A model generated the notes under the pieces. It saw only the letters and a program-made list of their open reading frames with translations, had not been told where the DNA came from and made no database searches. A stretch of DNA of 64,000 nt from Sphingobacterium gobiense (GTDB lineage Bacteria; Bacteroidota; Bacteroidia; Sphingobacteriales; Sphingobacteriaceae): the NCBI RefSeq assembly GCF_002980575.1, contig NZ_PVBS01000001.1, positions 1,674,001 to 1,738,000 on the forward strand, given 5' to 3'. This document shows positions 35,172 to 43,691 of this stretch, piece after piece. Position numbers and translations under genes: made by a program. How positions within the stretch are numbered: position 1 is the stretch's first letter; every line of letters begins with the position of its first letter.

Positions 35172-35936
35172 TCATATTAGTTTGTTATTGGCTGCGTAGA
35201 AAATTGCTTCAGGCATACTTGAAACACCTAATTTCGTAAACAGCTTTTTTCGGTGAAATTTGACAGTCTCTGGAGAGACAAAAATCTCATTGCCTATGTC
35301 GTTAATAGTAAATCCTCTGATCGAAAGCCTTAGGATTTCCTTCTCTCGTTCTGAAAGCTTGATTCCGTCAATTGATCTCCATCTTTCATCATTTAGATCG
35401 AAATGTAACTCTTGATTGTACCCCTTTTTCGAAATCTTTATATTACCTGATGTCTTAGCAGTGGATAATGACACTATACAAAGTGCCTTCCAGATAGCGC
35501 CATCATCTGTTAAAAATAGCGGTGTAAGTTTTTGATTCACCAGAATCCGTTTGTTGTCATCTGTTTTTAAATGAAAATCATATGAAATCGTGTAAAGCTT
35601 CTTATCGGATAACGGTATTTTGTCATAAAAATCAAATCCGATCTTATTGATCTTTATCAACAATTCCAAATCCTCTGGTACTACATTTTTAAAATAAAAT
35701 GCGTATCCCATCTCACGAACCTCATCGACAGAATGTCCACAAAGAAATAGTGGGTTTTCGGAAACGTACTCAAATGATTTTTTCTCGTAATCGATAGTAT
35801 ATATGCTCGCATAGGTAGTCCTTTCGAAAGCATATATAACTTCTTTGTAGTCTAATGGCTTTTTCAGTTCCTCTTCTGTAACCCCACTAATTGTATTATT
35901 TTTTAAAAAAAATCTGTTGATCATTGTACTCCCCAT
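35172..35936 (-). CDS. PAS/LuxR-type transcriptional regulator
   Basis: 254 aa. Residues 25-155 form a PAS-like sensing domain (KKSFEYVSENPLFLCGHSVDE). Residues 190-250 are a LuxR HTH (LSEREKEILRLSIRGFTINDIGNEIFVSPETVKFHRKKLFTKLGV). No phosphoacceptor domain, so it likely senses a small molecule. It lies upstream of and codirectional with the CDC-like operon and is the best candidate for binding the GTAGT-N5-ACTAC sites on both sides of it. Confidence 0.85.
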   Translation of the reverse strand: MGSTMINRFFLKNNTISGVTEEELKKPLDYKEVIYAFERTTYASIYTIDYEKKSFEYVSENPLFLCGHSVDEVREMGYAFYFKNVVPEDLELLIKINKIGFDFYDKIPLSDKKLYTISYDFHLKTDDNKRILVNQKLTPLFLTDDGAIWKALCIVSLSTAKTSGNIKISKKGYNQELHFDLNDERWRSIDGIKLSEREKEILRLSIRGFTINDIGNEIFVSPETVKFHRKKLFTKLGVSSMPEAIFYAANNKLI

Positions 35937-36117
35937 TCTAAGAATTCAAGAAAATAAATATAAACAAAGATATCATTATCGATAATAAATGTCGGACAAA
36001 CAGTCGAGATGATGGACTACTTACCGTCAGCACCTTAAATAATTATATTAGCTAAGACGTGTTCGAGAATTCCAGTCCCATCGGGGTAAGTATGACTGGA
36101 GCAACATCTGATGACCA

Positions 36118-36172
36118 CAAAACTACACCTTTTCGTAGTAAAACACTACATTGGTAATTTACCATAACTTTG
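36118..36172. promoter_or_regulatory. Second GTAGT-N5-ACTAC operator with divergent promoters
   Basis: Dyad GTAGT-AAAAC-ACTAC at 36135-36149. A plus-strand box TAACTTTG starts at 36165, 23 nt from the dyad centre, nearly the geometry of the cytolysin promoter. A minus-strand box TAGTTTTG lies at 36125-36118, facing the regulator gene. Confidence 0.6.
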
Positions 36173-36192
36173 AAGTCCAAACTATTATTAAA

Positions 36193-36455
36193 TGTCAAAA
36201 AAAAGAATTCATTATAACAGACATCTGTGAAGAACAACTGATTCATTTAGCCAAGTTTGTTGTCGAACAGAACATGGTACGCCGCGTCCAAGACTCACAA
36301 GCCTCAACATATGATTTAGAAGTAGATATGATCTATGATGAGGAAAAGTCTTTCTTTTCGCAATCGCTTTACACTGTTGCTTACAATATGGATAACGAAA
36401 TTGTAGGAAGCACCCGAACAATGGAGCACCGAGGACACGCAACACTACCCATTGA
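36193..36455 (+). pseudogene. Truncated GNAT-like protein with poly-A frameshift
   Basis: Starting at ATGTCA (36193), removal of one A from the run of eight gives MSKKEFIITDICEEQLIHLA continuing to VDMIYDEEKSFFSQSLYTVAYNMDNEIVGSTRTME. The last part resembles the strand pattern of GNAT/acyl-homoserine-lactone-synthase-like enzymes. The gene then runs into an ORF6N fragment at about 36455. It was the plus-strand target of the 36165 promoter. The enzymatic assignment is tentative. Confidence 0.5.
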
Positions 36456-36584
36456 AAAATCCAAACCAACATTCAGATTATGCGTGTTTTCACAAAGCTA
36501 CGTCAATTCCTGACAAACAACTCCCGTATGCAGCATGAGCTTACAGAAATGAGATTAGCTATTGAAAAGCTTTCAAAAATCTAA
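36456..36584 (+). pseudogene. ORF6N C-terminal remnant
   Basis: Codons IQTNIQIMRVFTKLRQFL, then TNNSRMQHELTEMRLAIEKL and stop at 36582-36584. This is the helical end of an ORF6N protein, joined to a truncated GNAT-like gene. The end EMRLAIEKL is the same as in the remnant at 29173-29304. Confidence 0.75.
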
Positions 36585-36825
36585 AGGAGTAACGGTGGTC
36601 AAGGGGTTTGATGTTGGAAATAGTTTTAATCGAGAATAGACTGTTATTTTAAAGTTCGGTACGATCAGTTATATAAAATCAGAATATGAAAAAATATAAG
36701 CCATATACAACTGATGGAGCTGCTAAGAAAGTACTTAAAATAGGTTAGCTTAAAAAAGTAATACGGCGCAGGATATCGGAACGGAGAAATGAATATTGGT
36801 TTTGCTAGAGAAAATGGCCGATGTG

Positions 36826-37440
36826 TCAATCTAATCTTTTTAAAAAGACCTGATTTCTCGCCCGGCTTAGCGTCTCCCTACTCACATGCAGAAATTTGGC
36901 AAGATTGGTTAATGAAATTTCCTGTAACCAATTCTTTTTGGATGCTAACAAATGAAGATATCGTTCTTCTGGAGACCGAAGTGTGAGTATCTCGTAATGC
37001 TCCTGCTTTTTTCTGATCATTTCTTGAGAAAGGTCTACACATAATTGAAGTAGATCGGGCTCGTTACTGAATATCTTCACCATCTTTTCAAGTGGGTACA
37101 AGATAATGGTGCTTGAAGTTATCGCACTTACAGAATACGGCAATGCCTGCTGTTGATGGATCGAGTTCCAGTTGTCGATATATTCAAGACTGCCACAAAA
37201 GGTAGAAATCCGTTCGTCCCCTTTTTCGTCCAGATAGTAAAGTTTTAGCCATCCGGTCACAACGAATATTCCAACATGCAAGCGCTCTCCATGCCTGAGA
37301 AAGATGTTGTCTTTTTCAAGATATTTTACCATCGATATCTCCCGCAACTTCCCCCAGCTCCCGGAGGTAACATATGGAAACTTCTCGGACAACTTTTGAT
37401 AAAAATCATCTAACACTTTAGAATCACCCATATCCGTCAT
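36826..37440 (-). CDS. Crp/Fnr-family transcriptional regulator
   Basis: 204 aa. An N-terminal cyclic-nucleotide-binding-type fold (about 25-135: DNIFLRHGERLHVGIFVVTGWLKLYY) is followed by a long helix and a C-terminal winged helix (SLTNLAKFLHVSRETLSRARNQ). Fe-S cysteines are absent. Divergent from the SnoaL-like gene; a perfect TGTGATTATAATCACA dyad lies between them and is probably its operator. Confidence 0.85.
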   Translation of the reverse strand: MTDMGDSKVLDDFYQKLSEKFPYVTSGSWGKLREISMVKYLEKDNIFLRHGERLHVGIFVVTGWLKLYYLDEKGDERISTFCGSLEYIDNWNSIHQQQALPYSVSAITSSTIILYPLEKMVKIFSNEPDLLQLCVDLSQEMIRKKQEHYEILTLRSPEERYLHLLASKKNWLQEISLTNLAKFLHVSRETLSRARNQVFLKRLD

Positions 37441-37524
37441 TGCTTGATTAAGTAGCTGTTAAATGTTGATCCGATAAAGATAAGCTTTTTGTGAACCTTT
37501 TTATCGATTTGCTGGCAAAAGGAT

Positions 37525-37569
37525 TGTGATTATAATCACATGTTACAGCATATAGGTAGGATATCTTTG
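37525..37569 (+). promoter_or_regulatory. Crp-type operator and promoter of the SnoaL-like gene
   Basis: TGTGA-TTATAA-TCACA at 37525-37540 is a perfect 16-bp dyad identical in form to the E. coli CRP consensus. A TAnnTTTG box (TATCTTTG) lies at 37562-37569, giving the site centre about 30 nt upstream of the box, a typical activator position. The start codon follows at 37596. Confidence 0.75.
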
Positions 37570-37595
37570 TAGGAGATGAACAACATGATATCGTT

Positions 37596-38003
37596 ATGGA
37601 ACAGGAAAGATTGATCACGGAATTATTTAGCAAATATGTCATTTATTGGAATAACCACGACATAGAAAATTGGGGAAAGCTATTTACCAAAGACACAAAA
37701 TTCATTACGTGGTCTGGTGTAATGTACGCCAGCAATGCAGAAAATATAGAGCAACATGATAAAGCTCATCAAATTTTGTCGACGCAAAATCAGAACATGA
37801 AATATCATCTCGACGTTCTCGATATTAGCTTAATCCGCGATGACATTGCTCTCGTTTACGCCACATGGAAGTGGGAGGATTTTAAAATCGACAATCTGCA
37901 TACCGAGCTACGTACCGGGATATTGACAATGTTGCTGTTAAAAGACGGCGTATGGTTGATTCGATCGACACAGAATACGCGTACATCGGAAAACCTGGGA
38001 TAA
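37596..38003 (+). CDS. SnoaL/DUF4440-like protein
   Basis: 135 aa cytoplasmic NTF2-like protein: helix ELFSKYVIYWNNHDIENWGKLFTKD, then strands ending GVWLIRSTQNTR. Members are polyketide cyclase-like or ligand-binding proteins. Activated probably by the divergent Crp/Fnr protein. The following truncated SDR starts 2 bp after its stop. Confidence 0.75.
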   Translation: MEQERLITELFSKYVIYWNNHDIENWGKLFTKDTKFITWSGVMYASNAENIEQHDKAHQILSTQNQNMKYHLDVLDISLIRDDIALVYATWKWEDFKIDNLHTELRTGILTMLLLKDGVWLIRSTQNTRTSENLG

Positions 38004-38004
38004 C

Positions 38005-38145
38005 ATGTACAAAAAAGTAATATTGATCATCGGAGCCGGTGAACGCCTGGGAAGAGTTATTGCCTCGAGATTCTTAACGGAAGGTTTTGACCTTTTATTA
38101 ATGAGCCGCAATGTTAGTAAATTGATAACGAACTGCTTATTTTAA
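38005..38145 (+). pseudogene. Truncated SDR N-terminus (46 codons)
   Basis: MYKKVILIIGAGERLGRVIA, then SRFLTEGFDLLLMSRN and a quick stop at 38143. GxGxxxGxx marks an SDR start; the rest of the gene is lost by deletion, with the FMN-reductase gene beginning 9 bp later. Confidence 0.75.
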
Positions 38146-38154
38146 AAAACGGAC

Positions 38155-38712
38155 ATGTTAAAAATAGCTATAATAACGGGCAGCACCCGCCCGATGCGGA
38201 TAAACCGAAAGGTGGCTGAATGGGTTTATAGTGTTGCAAAAATGCAATCAGATGGAATTTTCGAACTGGTAGATATTGCAGATTACAATCTTCCGATGTT
38301 CGATGAACCTCTCCCACCCACTTTAGGAGAATACCGACAAAAGCACACAAAGATATGGTCGCAAAAGATTGCTGATTTCGATGGTTTTGTGTTTGTAACG
38401 CCAGAATATAATCATAGCATCACGGGCGTTCTCAAGAATGCGATCGACTTTTTATACAGCGAGTGGAATAATAAATCTGCAGGCTTTGTTAGCTACGGTG
38501 CGACGGGTGGCTTGAGGGCAATTGAACACCTACGGTTGATATTGAGCGAAGTACAGATAGCACATGTTAGGCCTCAGACCTCTCTTTCGCTGTATGATGA
38601 TTTTAGAAATTTTGAGTCGATCGCTCCAAGGCCGTTTCAGATACGGTCTCTTAATGAGATGTTGGAACTGGTGTTATTGTGGGCACAAGCACTCAAAAGT
38701 ATTCGCACCTAG
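38155..38712 (+). CDS. NADPH-dependent FMN reductase (flavodoxin-like)
   Basis: 185 aa. IITGSTRPMRINRKVAEW binds FMN phosphate, and FVTPEYNHSITGVLKNAIDFL is the second signature of the family. Such enzymes reduce FMN, azo dyes or quinones. Part of the Crp/Fnr-linked cluster. Confidence 0.9.
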   Translation: MLKIAIITGSTRPMRINRKVAEWVYSVAKMQSDGIFELVDIADYNLPMFDEPLPPTLGEYRQKHTKIWSQKIADFDGFVFVTPEYNHSITGVLKNAIDFLYSEWNNKSAGFVSYGATGGLRAIEHLRLILSEVQIAHVRPQTSLSLYDDFRNFESIAPRPFQIRSLNEMLELVLLWAQALKSIRT

Positions 38713-38828
38713 TAAATATAATAGTCAATTTTGTTTGGGGTTTTAAAGTTTACGCTTTGGATTAGAATAGATATATTCCAGGAATATGAATATATTTATC
38801 CCTACGATACTAAACAAACATTATACAC

Positions 38829-39398
38829 GTGGATAAAGTACGCGAACATATTGCTTCTCTTTTCAAATTAAGCGAAGGACAAGCCTCCATTTTTCTTTCA
38901 GAATTTACCAGAAAAGAATTTAAGAAAAACGATATTTTTATGGAAAGCGGAAAGATTTGTAATAAAATCGGACTGATAGAGCGCGGCTTAATGAAATGTG
39001 TTTTTAATAAAAATGGAGATGAAATAATATTTGAATTCGCATTTGAGAATAATTTTATTTCGGACTACTACAGTTTTTTAACGAATACGCCTTCAGCAAA
39101 AGAAATAAGATGTATAGAAGACACAACGGTGTATGTGATTACAAGAGAAAGTTTGGAGAGGTTAGGCCGTGATCATCCTTTTATCGAGAGCATGAGCGGA
39201 CAAATGAATCAGATGTTATTTTTAAAAATGCATGATAGGCTTAAGTCATCTTTATTAGATTCAGCCGTTGAGCGATATATAAAATTGATCTCTGAAAGAT
39301 CAGATCTGGTACAACGAATCCCCCAATATCTCATAGCATCTTATCTGAATATTAAACCCGAAACCGTCAGTCGCATCAGAAAGAAATATATAATCTAG
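38829..39398 (+). CDS. Crp/Fnr-family transcriptional regulator
   Basis: 189 aa from a GTG start; no ATG fits the fold. Cyclic-nucleotide-like domain (about 25-120: NDIFMESGKICNKIGLIERGLMKCVF) and a degenerate winged helix (IPQYLIASYLNIKPETVSRIRKKY). A dyad ATATTCC-A-GGAATAT (38773-38787) lies 40 bp upstream and may be an operator. It precedes the DinB-like gene. Confidence 0.85.
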   Translation: MDKVREHIASLFKLSEGQASIFLSEFTRKEFKKNDIFMESGKICNKIGLIERGLMKCVFNKNGDEIIFEFAFENNFISDYYSFLTNTPSAKEIRCIEDTTVYVITRESLERLGRDHPFIESMSGQMNQMLFLKMHDRLKSSLLDSAVERYIKLISERSDLVQRIPQYLIASYLNIKPETVSRIRKKYII

Positions 39399-39488
39399 CA
39401 CCTTTATTGATCAAGGTCAACGAATTACCATTTGCTGCTTACTAATTTTGTATTGTACTTCAAGACTTCAATTTTAAAGTTATATAAT

Positions 39489-40013
39489 ATGAATCAAATC
39501 GAAATTTTAGTAAAACAGACAAAAGATGCGTACGAATGGACGAACAAAGTGATCAGCTCCATTCCTCAAGACAAATGGGATAATATCCCTAAAATAATTG
39601 AATCTAATGTGAGTTGGCAGGTAGGACATCTTATAATGAGCTTTTACTACCATTCAATAATGGTTATAAAAGGGCACCAGATGGATATACTCCAAAAAAT
39701 ACCGATGAAAGAGTATGACGTTTATTTTACCGATGCATCTCCTAATAAAGCGCTGGGAAAAACAGATCCTGTAGACCTGCAAAATAATTTGATGTTTGTT
39801 CAAGCCAGATCTATGGAGATTATCGCATCGTTATCCGAGAAAGATCTTCGAAGCGAACTGGAAGGAACTTTAGTTCCGCATCCAATAGCGACAAATAAAT
39901 TTGAAGCGTTGGATTGGAACATAAAACATACCATGTGGCATTGCGGTCAACTCGGTATCTTGAAAAGAATTGTTCATGAAAGGTATAATTTTGGATTAAA
40001 AGCAGGTAAATAG
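39489..40013 (+). CDS. DinB-family protein
   Basis: 174 aa from the ATG at 39489. Four-helix bundle with histidines at the metal positions (SWQVGHLIMSFYYHS near 45 and HTMWHCGQLGILKR near 150). DinB-like enzymes use metal for thiol transferase or unknown reactions. The nearest regulator is the codirectional Crp/Fnr gene 90 bp upstream. Confidence 0.8.
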   Translation: MNQIEILVKQTKDAYEWTNKVISSIPQDKWDNIPKIIESNVSWQVGHLIMSFYYHSIMVIKGHQMDILQKIPMKEYDVYFTDASPNKALGKTDPVDLQNNLMFVQARSMEIIASLSEKDLRSELEGTLVPHPIATNKFEALDWNIKHTMWHCGQLGILKRIVHERYNFGLKAGK

Positions 40014-40056
40014 CGGCTGTAAAAATTATTCTTTGATTCAAAAAGGGAGTGTGCGA

Positions 40057-40190
40057 CTACAGATATTGCCAACGCGTTTTAGTATATACACCTTCCACGG
40101 TTGCGGATTTATTAATATGCCGCAATACAAATTCGTACGCTTGCTCGGCTATTCCAAAAAGACTGCATTCCGACACAAAGTGCACCAATT
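40057..40190 (-). pseudogene. Unidentified coding remnant beyond the AlbA gene stop
   Basis: Minus-strand codons VELVHFVSECSLFGIAEQAY, then EFVLRHINKSATVEGVYTKT and a short end at 40057 have natural composition. The stretch starts in the -1 frame at the end of the AlbA gene. No ATG start; family not recognised. Possibly the tail of a lost gene. Confidence 0.3.
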
Positions 40191-40193
40191 CCA

Positions 40194-41516
40194 CTATTGC
40201 TCGGGTACAACATTGATCTTCCAATGCCCTGTCCGGTCACTACCAACTCTTTCCAAAATACCACGATTGCGCAATATCTGTATATGCTTGTCTATAGTGG
40301 TCGTACTTACGCCAATATGATCTGCCATAACACGTTTTGATATTTTCGAATTAGCATGGACGAGACCTAATATCTTCTGCTGTGTATCTACCAACCCATC
40401 TACCAACCCATCTACCAACCCATCTACCAACCCACTATCGGTTACAGATTTCGGAAATACCATCCTCGTAAAATTATTCAAAAACACGAAGCATTCTCGT
40501 CCGTAACTCTGCAAAATACGTGGAATGCCCGACCCCAACTGCTCCACCAATTCAAGATCCCGATATACTCGCATCAATTCCCTATTTCGTGGTATAGAAA
40601 TCCCAGCAAAAAAATCTTCCTTGTCTAGACCATCGATCAACGAGCCATAAGAGGTAATCTCGATACGATCGACAAAAATCTCAAACTTGGGAGGGACTTC
40701 GCGGGTATAATCATTATGTACGATCGCATTGATAATTGCCTCACGAAGAGCGATCTGATTCCACAAGCGAGTATCGATTCGCTCCCTAGGCGTAATCTGC
40801 GACATGGTACGGTTCTCTAGCTCGATTTTATCGATCACGCTTTTGGTCGCTTTGATGATGGAACAAAAACCGTATTCATTATTCTCGATGAGATTTACCC
40901 TATCCGTTCCACTATATTTGGCCACTTTGATGGAGACATTGTTGTCATCAGCCAAAAGATATGCGGCATAGTTGAATTGACTATCTTCAGTGAAAAGCTC
41001 GAGTGTCTTTCTAAATTGTGGGTTAAGCGGCTTATCCTGTTCTTGATAATAGATACGGAGCTGTTCGAACCTCAAATCCTGAAAATAAGATCTGATTTTA
41101 CCGATAGAATTGCGTGTACGAGAAGCGTATAACTTATCGATCATCGCTTGAGACATAGGTTCCGCAGAGCTTCCGACGCGTATCAACGCACCCTTTTCGC
41201 TCATTCCATATTTTCGGATGTAATAAGGGCGTTCCAATCCACCAACTACAACGAGCTTGACTACATCTTTGCCTTCGTATTCTTCCAAGATTACATCAAA
41301 CAAACCCATACACGAAGGAAGTATATTATTTTTCAATCGATCTTTAATCACCAATTGGACATGGTCAGCATCCGGTACCCCCACATATCGTCCATCTTTA
41401 CCGATACCAATGTATATACAGCCACCCTCATGGGTGTTAAGGAAGGCTACGACTTCTCTTTCAAAATCGTCGGTCAACTTGGACTTATACTCTATCGCCC
41501 GGTTCTCCGTCATCAT
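40194..41516 (-). CDS. AlbA_2-domain ATP-binding regulator
   Basis: 440 aa. AlbA_2 domain (MMTENRAIEYKSKLTDDFER, GGCIYIGIGKDG), HATPase-like region near 265 (ALREAIINAIVHNDYTRE), GSGIPRI, and a C-terminal winged helix (ISKRVMADHIGVSTTTIDKHIQIL). Between them lies a linker of four GLVD repeats made by a 12-bp tandem repeat at about 40390-40435. Same family as 21.2 kb and two pseudogenes. Role unknown, probably transcriptional regulation or mobile-element defence. Confidence 0.8.
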   Translation of the reverse strand: MMTENRAIEYKSKLTDDFEREVVAFLNTHEGGCIYIGIGKDGRYVGVPDADHVQLVIKDRLKNNILPSCMGLFDVILEEYEGKDVVKLVVVGGLERPYYIRKYGMSEKGALIRVGSSAEPMSQAMIDKLYASRTRNSIGKIRSYFQDLRFEQLRIYYQEQDKPLNPQFRKTLELFTEDSQFNYAAYLLADDNNVSIKVAKYSGTDRVNLIENNEYGFCSIIKATKSVIDKIELENRTMSQITPRERIDTRLWNQIALREAIINAIVHNDYTREVPPKFEIFVDRIEITSYGSLIDGLDKEDFFAGISIPRNRELMRVYRDLELVEQLGSGIPRILQSYGRECFVFLNNFTRMVFPKSVTDSGLVDGLVDGLVDGLVDTQQKILGLVHANSKISKRVMADHIGVSTTTIDKHIQILRNRGILERVGSDRTGHWKINVVPEQ

Positions 41517-41601
41517 ATCATTATAGGCTATTAATTAAGCAAATATAAGAATATCTATTTGCTAAAAAAAGTAGCATAACACAGGTTAAGCCTAAAATTT
41601 T

Positions 41602-41974
41602 CTATTGAATTAACTTTAGATCCGACGTCGGCAGAGATAAGTGTTTGGATAAAACCCAAAAGGACGATGTAGCGCCGCACACATTATTAGCGATATTGTT
41701 AGTCAAAATCAAACGGACACCTGTCGACACGAATTCGTCCATGCCAAACTCATCTTTGAGCAATAATTTCCGGTGACAGATCCATGTTGTCAAGTATCAA
41801 CCATCGCTCACATCCGGACGGAAGTGTCACATCGACGCGCGAAAGAATGATTTCCCCGTATGGGTAGATTAAACAGATGTCCATAAGTACCACCTCCCCA
41901 TACGGATTATTCACATCCCCGTACCACGACACGGTGTTGTTGCCCAGCGCATCGTCCAAGTCGTACGACGACAT
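41602..41974 (-). pseudogene. Unknown protein, frameshifted
   Basis: Two overlapping minus frames fit one protein: first YPYGEIILSRVDVTLPSGCE then DNMDLSPEIIAQR*, second ICHRKLLLKDEFGMDEFVST then GVRLILTNNIANNVCGATSS. The switch at about 41755 would restore a continuous reading. No family recognised. Confidence 0.4.
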
Positions 41975-42080
41975 TACACCGGATGTACGGGAAAATGGCG
42001 AATAGTTACAACAAGTTACATATGTTCATTGCGTGTTGATTATGTTATGTGACTTAGCCGTCAGCTACATCTACCGCTCT

Positions 42081-42410
42081 TTACTTCTTCACAATATTAT
42101 TTCTGTAAGCTACACCTTTGGCTGTTAAGCGGTATCGTTGGTTTCTACTATTCGGTTTTTCAGGGATCGTCATTTCCACTAAACCAAGAGTCAATGCGGG
42201 TTTTAGATAGGTAACCTAAAGTGTTCTCTATGCAATAAACCTAGTTTATTCTGTATTTCCTGCAGGTCCATATCGCTATCCAACTCTTGTATGAGATTTT
42301 TAACTTGCTCGGCAACTTGCTCGGTATTTCTTTGAACAGCTTAGTCATCCATTGGAAATACTATCCGCAAAAAATTTTCAGTGAACTCAAAAACCGAACG
42401 AGAATAGTGT
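42081..42410 (-). pseudogene. AlbA-family C-terminal remnant
   Basis: Minus strand: YSRSVFEFTENFLRIVFPMD, stop, RNTEQVAEQVKNLIQELDSD, then after a frame change TYLKPALTLGLVEMTIPEKP and RYRLTAKGVAYRNNIVKK*. The EQVAEQV linker plus a winged helix is the end of the same family as the 40.2 kb gene. At least one stop and one frameshift; not functional. Confidence 0.75.
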
Positions 42411-42495
42411 AATAGGAAGGACGAAATTCACAACTAAGGATATTTCCGATATGGGAGAAATTAACTAATTTTATAACATAAATATTAACCTAAAA

Positions 42496-43059
42496 ATGAG
42501 CGTAAAAAAAAGCGTATTAGAACAGAAAACCAATACAGAATTGGAAAAATACATCGTTCCTGAGAGTAGATTTGTACCAGAGGCTATCAGATATGCCTTT
42601 GAGATCTTAAAATCCAGGGGAAGACATTTCAGCGACGACGAGGTCAAAAGTATCGAATGGTTAATAGCTAACAAAGAAGAAGTCGAAGACAACGTTGTCC
42701 ACGAAAATTATATCAAAGCTTCAAATCTTTTTTTGGTTTCTGTTGGACTAGGATTAATCAATATATTCCTCGCCCCTGAGATTACCGCCGAAGGTTCTAC
42801 GATCGCTGTTTCTATTTTTACCTTGGGTTTCTTACTGATAATCGGGCTGTTGATAAGAAAAGGTTTCGATTGGATGAAATATGTTCTGCTTGTATTCATG
42901 ATTATAGGAGTTCTCGCAATTCCGTTGTTATTGCAGAATATTATGTATCAGCCTGTCGTGGGAATTATTAACCTCATACAAACAGCCCTTCAGGTGGTTA
43001 CTCTCGTTATTTTATTTAAAATACCGGATAATCATAGCGCAGAAAAACAACGTATGTAG
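42496..43059 (+). CDS. Membrane protein of unknown function (187 aa)
   Basis: A soluble N-terminus of about 75 aa (helical, charged; VPEAIRYAFEILKSRGRHFSDDEV) is followed by four hydrophobic helices (about 78-95, 101-118, 124-144, 150-175). The N-terminal part resembles helical regulator segments seen in Bacteroidota membrane proteins. It stands alone between remnants, on an AT-rich background. Confidence 0.6.
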   Translation: MSVKKSVLEQKTNTELEKYIVPESRFVPEAIRYAFEILKSRGRHFSDDEVKSIEWLIANKEEVEDNVVHENYIKASNLFLVSVGLGLINIFLAPEITAEGSTIAVSIFTLGFLLIIGLLIRKGFDWMKYVLLVFMIIGVLAIPLLLQNIMYQPVVGIINLIQTALQVVTLVILFKIPDNHSAEKQRM

Positions 43060-43129
43060 AAAACACGTAAAACCCTATATGAGCAAAGTTAATAGCGTAG
43101 AAAAGGTCAATATAAGGAGCTCATTGTTT

Positions 43130-43195
43130 AACAATAAAAGTTTATTATCACCTTTATTGGTATAATGAATTATGAACGATACTATTAAGTTATGA
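43130..43195 (+). repeat. Dispersed repeat R1, copy 3
   Basis: Contains TTTAACAATAAAAG, a TTTATTGG end, AATGAATTATGAAC and ATTAAGTTATGAGT, colinear with 29399-29478. The GNAT gene begins 53 bp later, so the repeat now lies in its promoter region. Confidence 0.65.
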
Positions 43196-43247
43196 GTTAA
43201 ATCTATGAAGTTTTTTCATGATGAGACAGGTTCTCAAAAATACAATT

Positions 43248-43691
43248 ATGAAAGATATTGAAATAAAACTTGCGTCTGCGAATGACGTTATCAAAATAGA
43301 ACCGATTTTTTCGCTATATCGGGAATTCTACGGAATGGAAAAAGATAGCGCGGGAACAATAGATTTTCTACGCGAAAGACTTGAAAGCAATGAGTCAATC
43401 TTACTCTATGCGGAAAGAAACGGAAACATTATCGGATTTACCCAGCTCTACCCTACTTTTTCTTCGGCTTCGTTAAGAAAAGCATACGTATTAAATGATC
43501 TTTATGTTATAGAAACTGAAAGGAAACAAGGGATAGCCAAATTATTAATAAACGAGAGTATCGAGATTGCAAAAAGAGAGGAGTGCGTCAGAGTTTCGTT
43601 AAGTACGGCAAAAGATAATCCCGCTCAAACCCTCTATGAAAAAATGGGATTCAAAGAAAGTTCATTTAAATTTTATAATTATAATATATGA
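43248..43691 (+). CDS. GNAT-family N-acetyltransferase
   Basis: 147 aa from the ATG at 43248. GNAT fold: DIEIKLASANDVIKIEPIF, FTQLYPTFSS, LNDLYVIETERKQGIAKLLI (acetyl-CoA loop RKQGIA) and NPAQTLYEKMGF. It moves acetyl from acetyl-CoA to an unknown amine. Monocistronic. Confidence 0.88.
   Translation: MKDIEIKLASANDVIKIEPIFSLYREFYGMEKDSAGTIDFLRERLESNESILLYAERNGNIIGFTQLYPTFSSASLRKAYVLNDLYVIETERKQGIAKLLINESIEIAKREECVRVSLSTAKDNPAQTLYEKMGFKESSFKFYNYNI

Noticed and set aside
40380..40440. Phase-variable contingency repeat
   Set aside because: 12-bp unit keeps the reading frame, so no on/off switching is expected.
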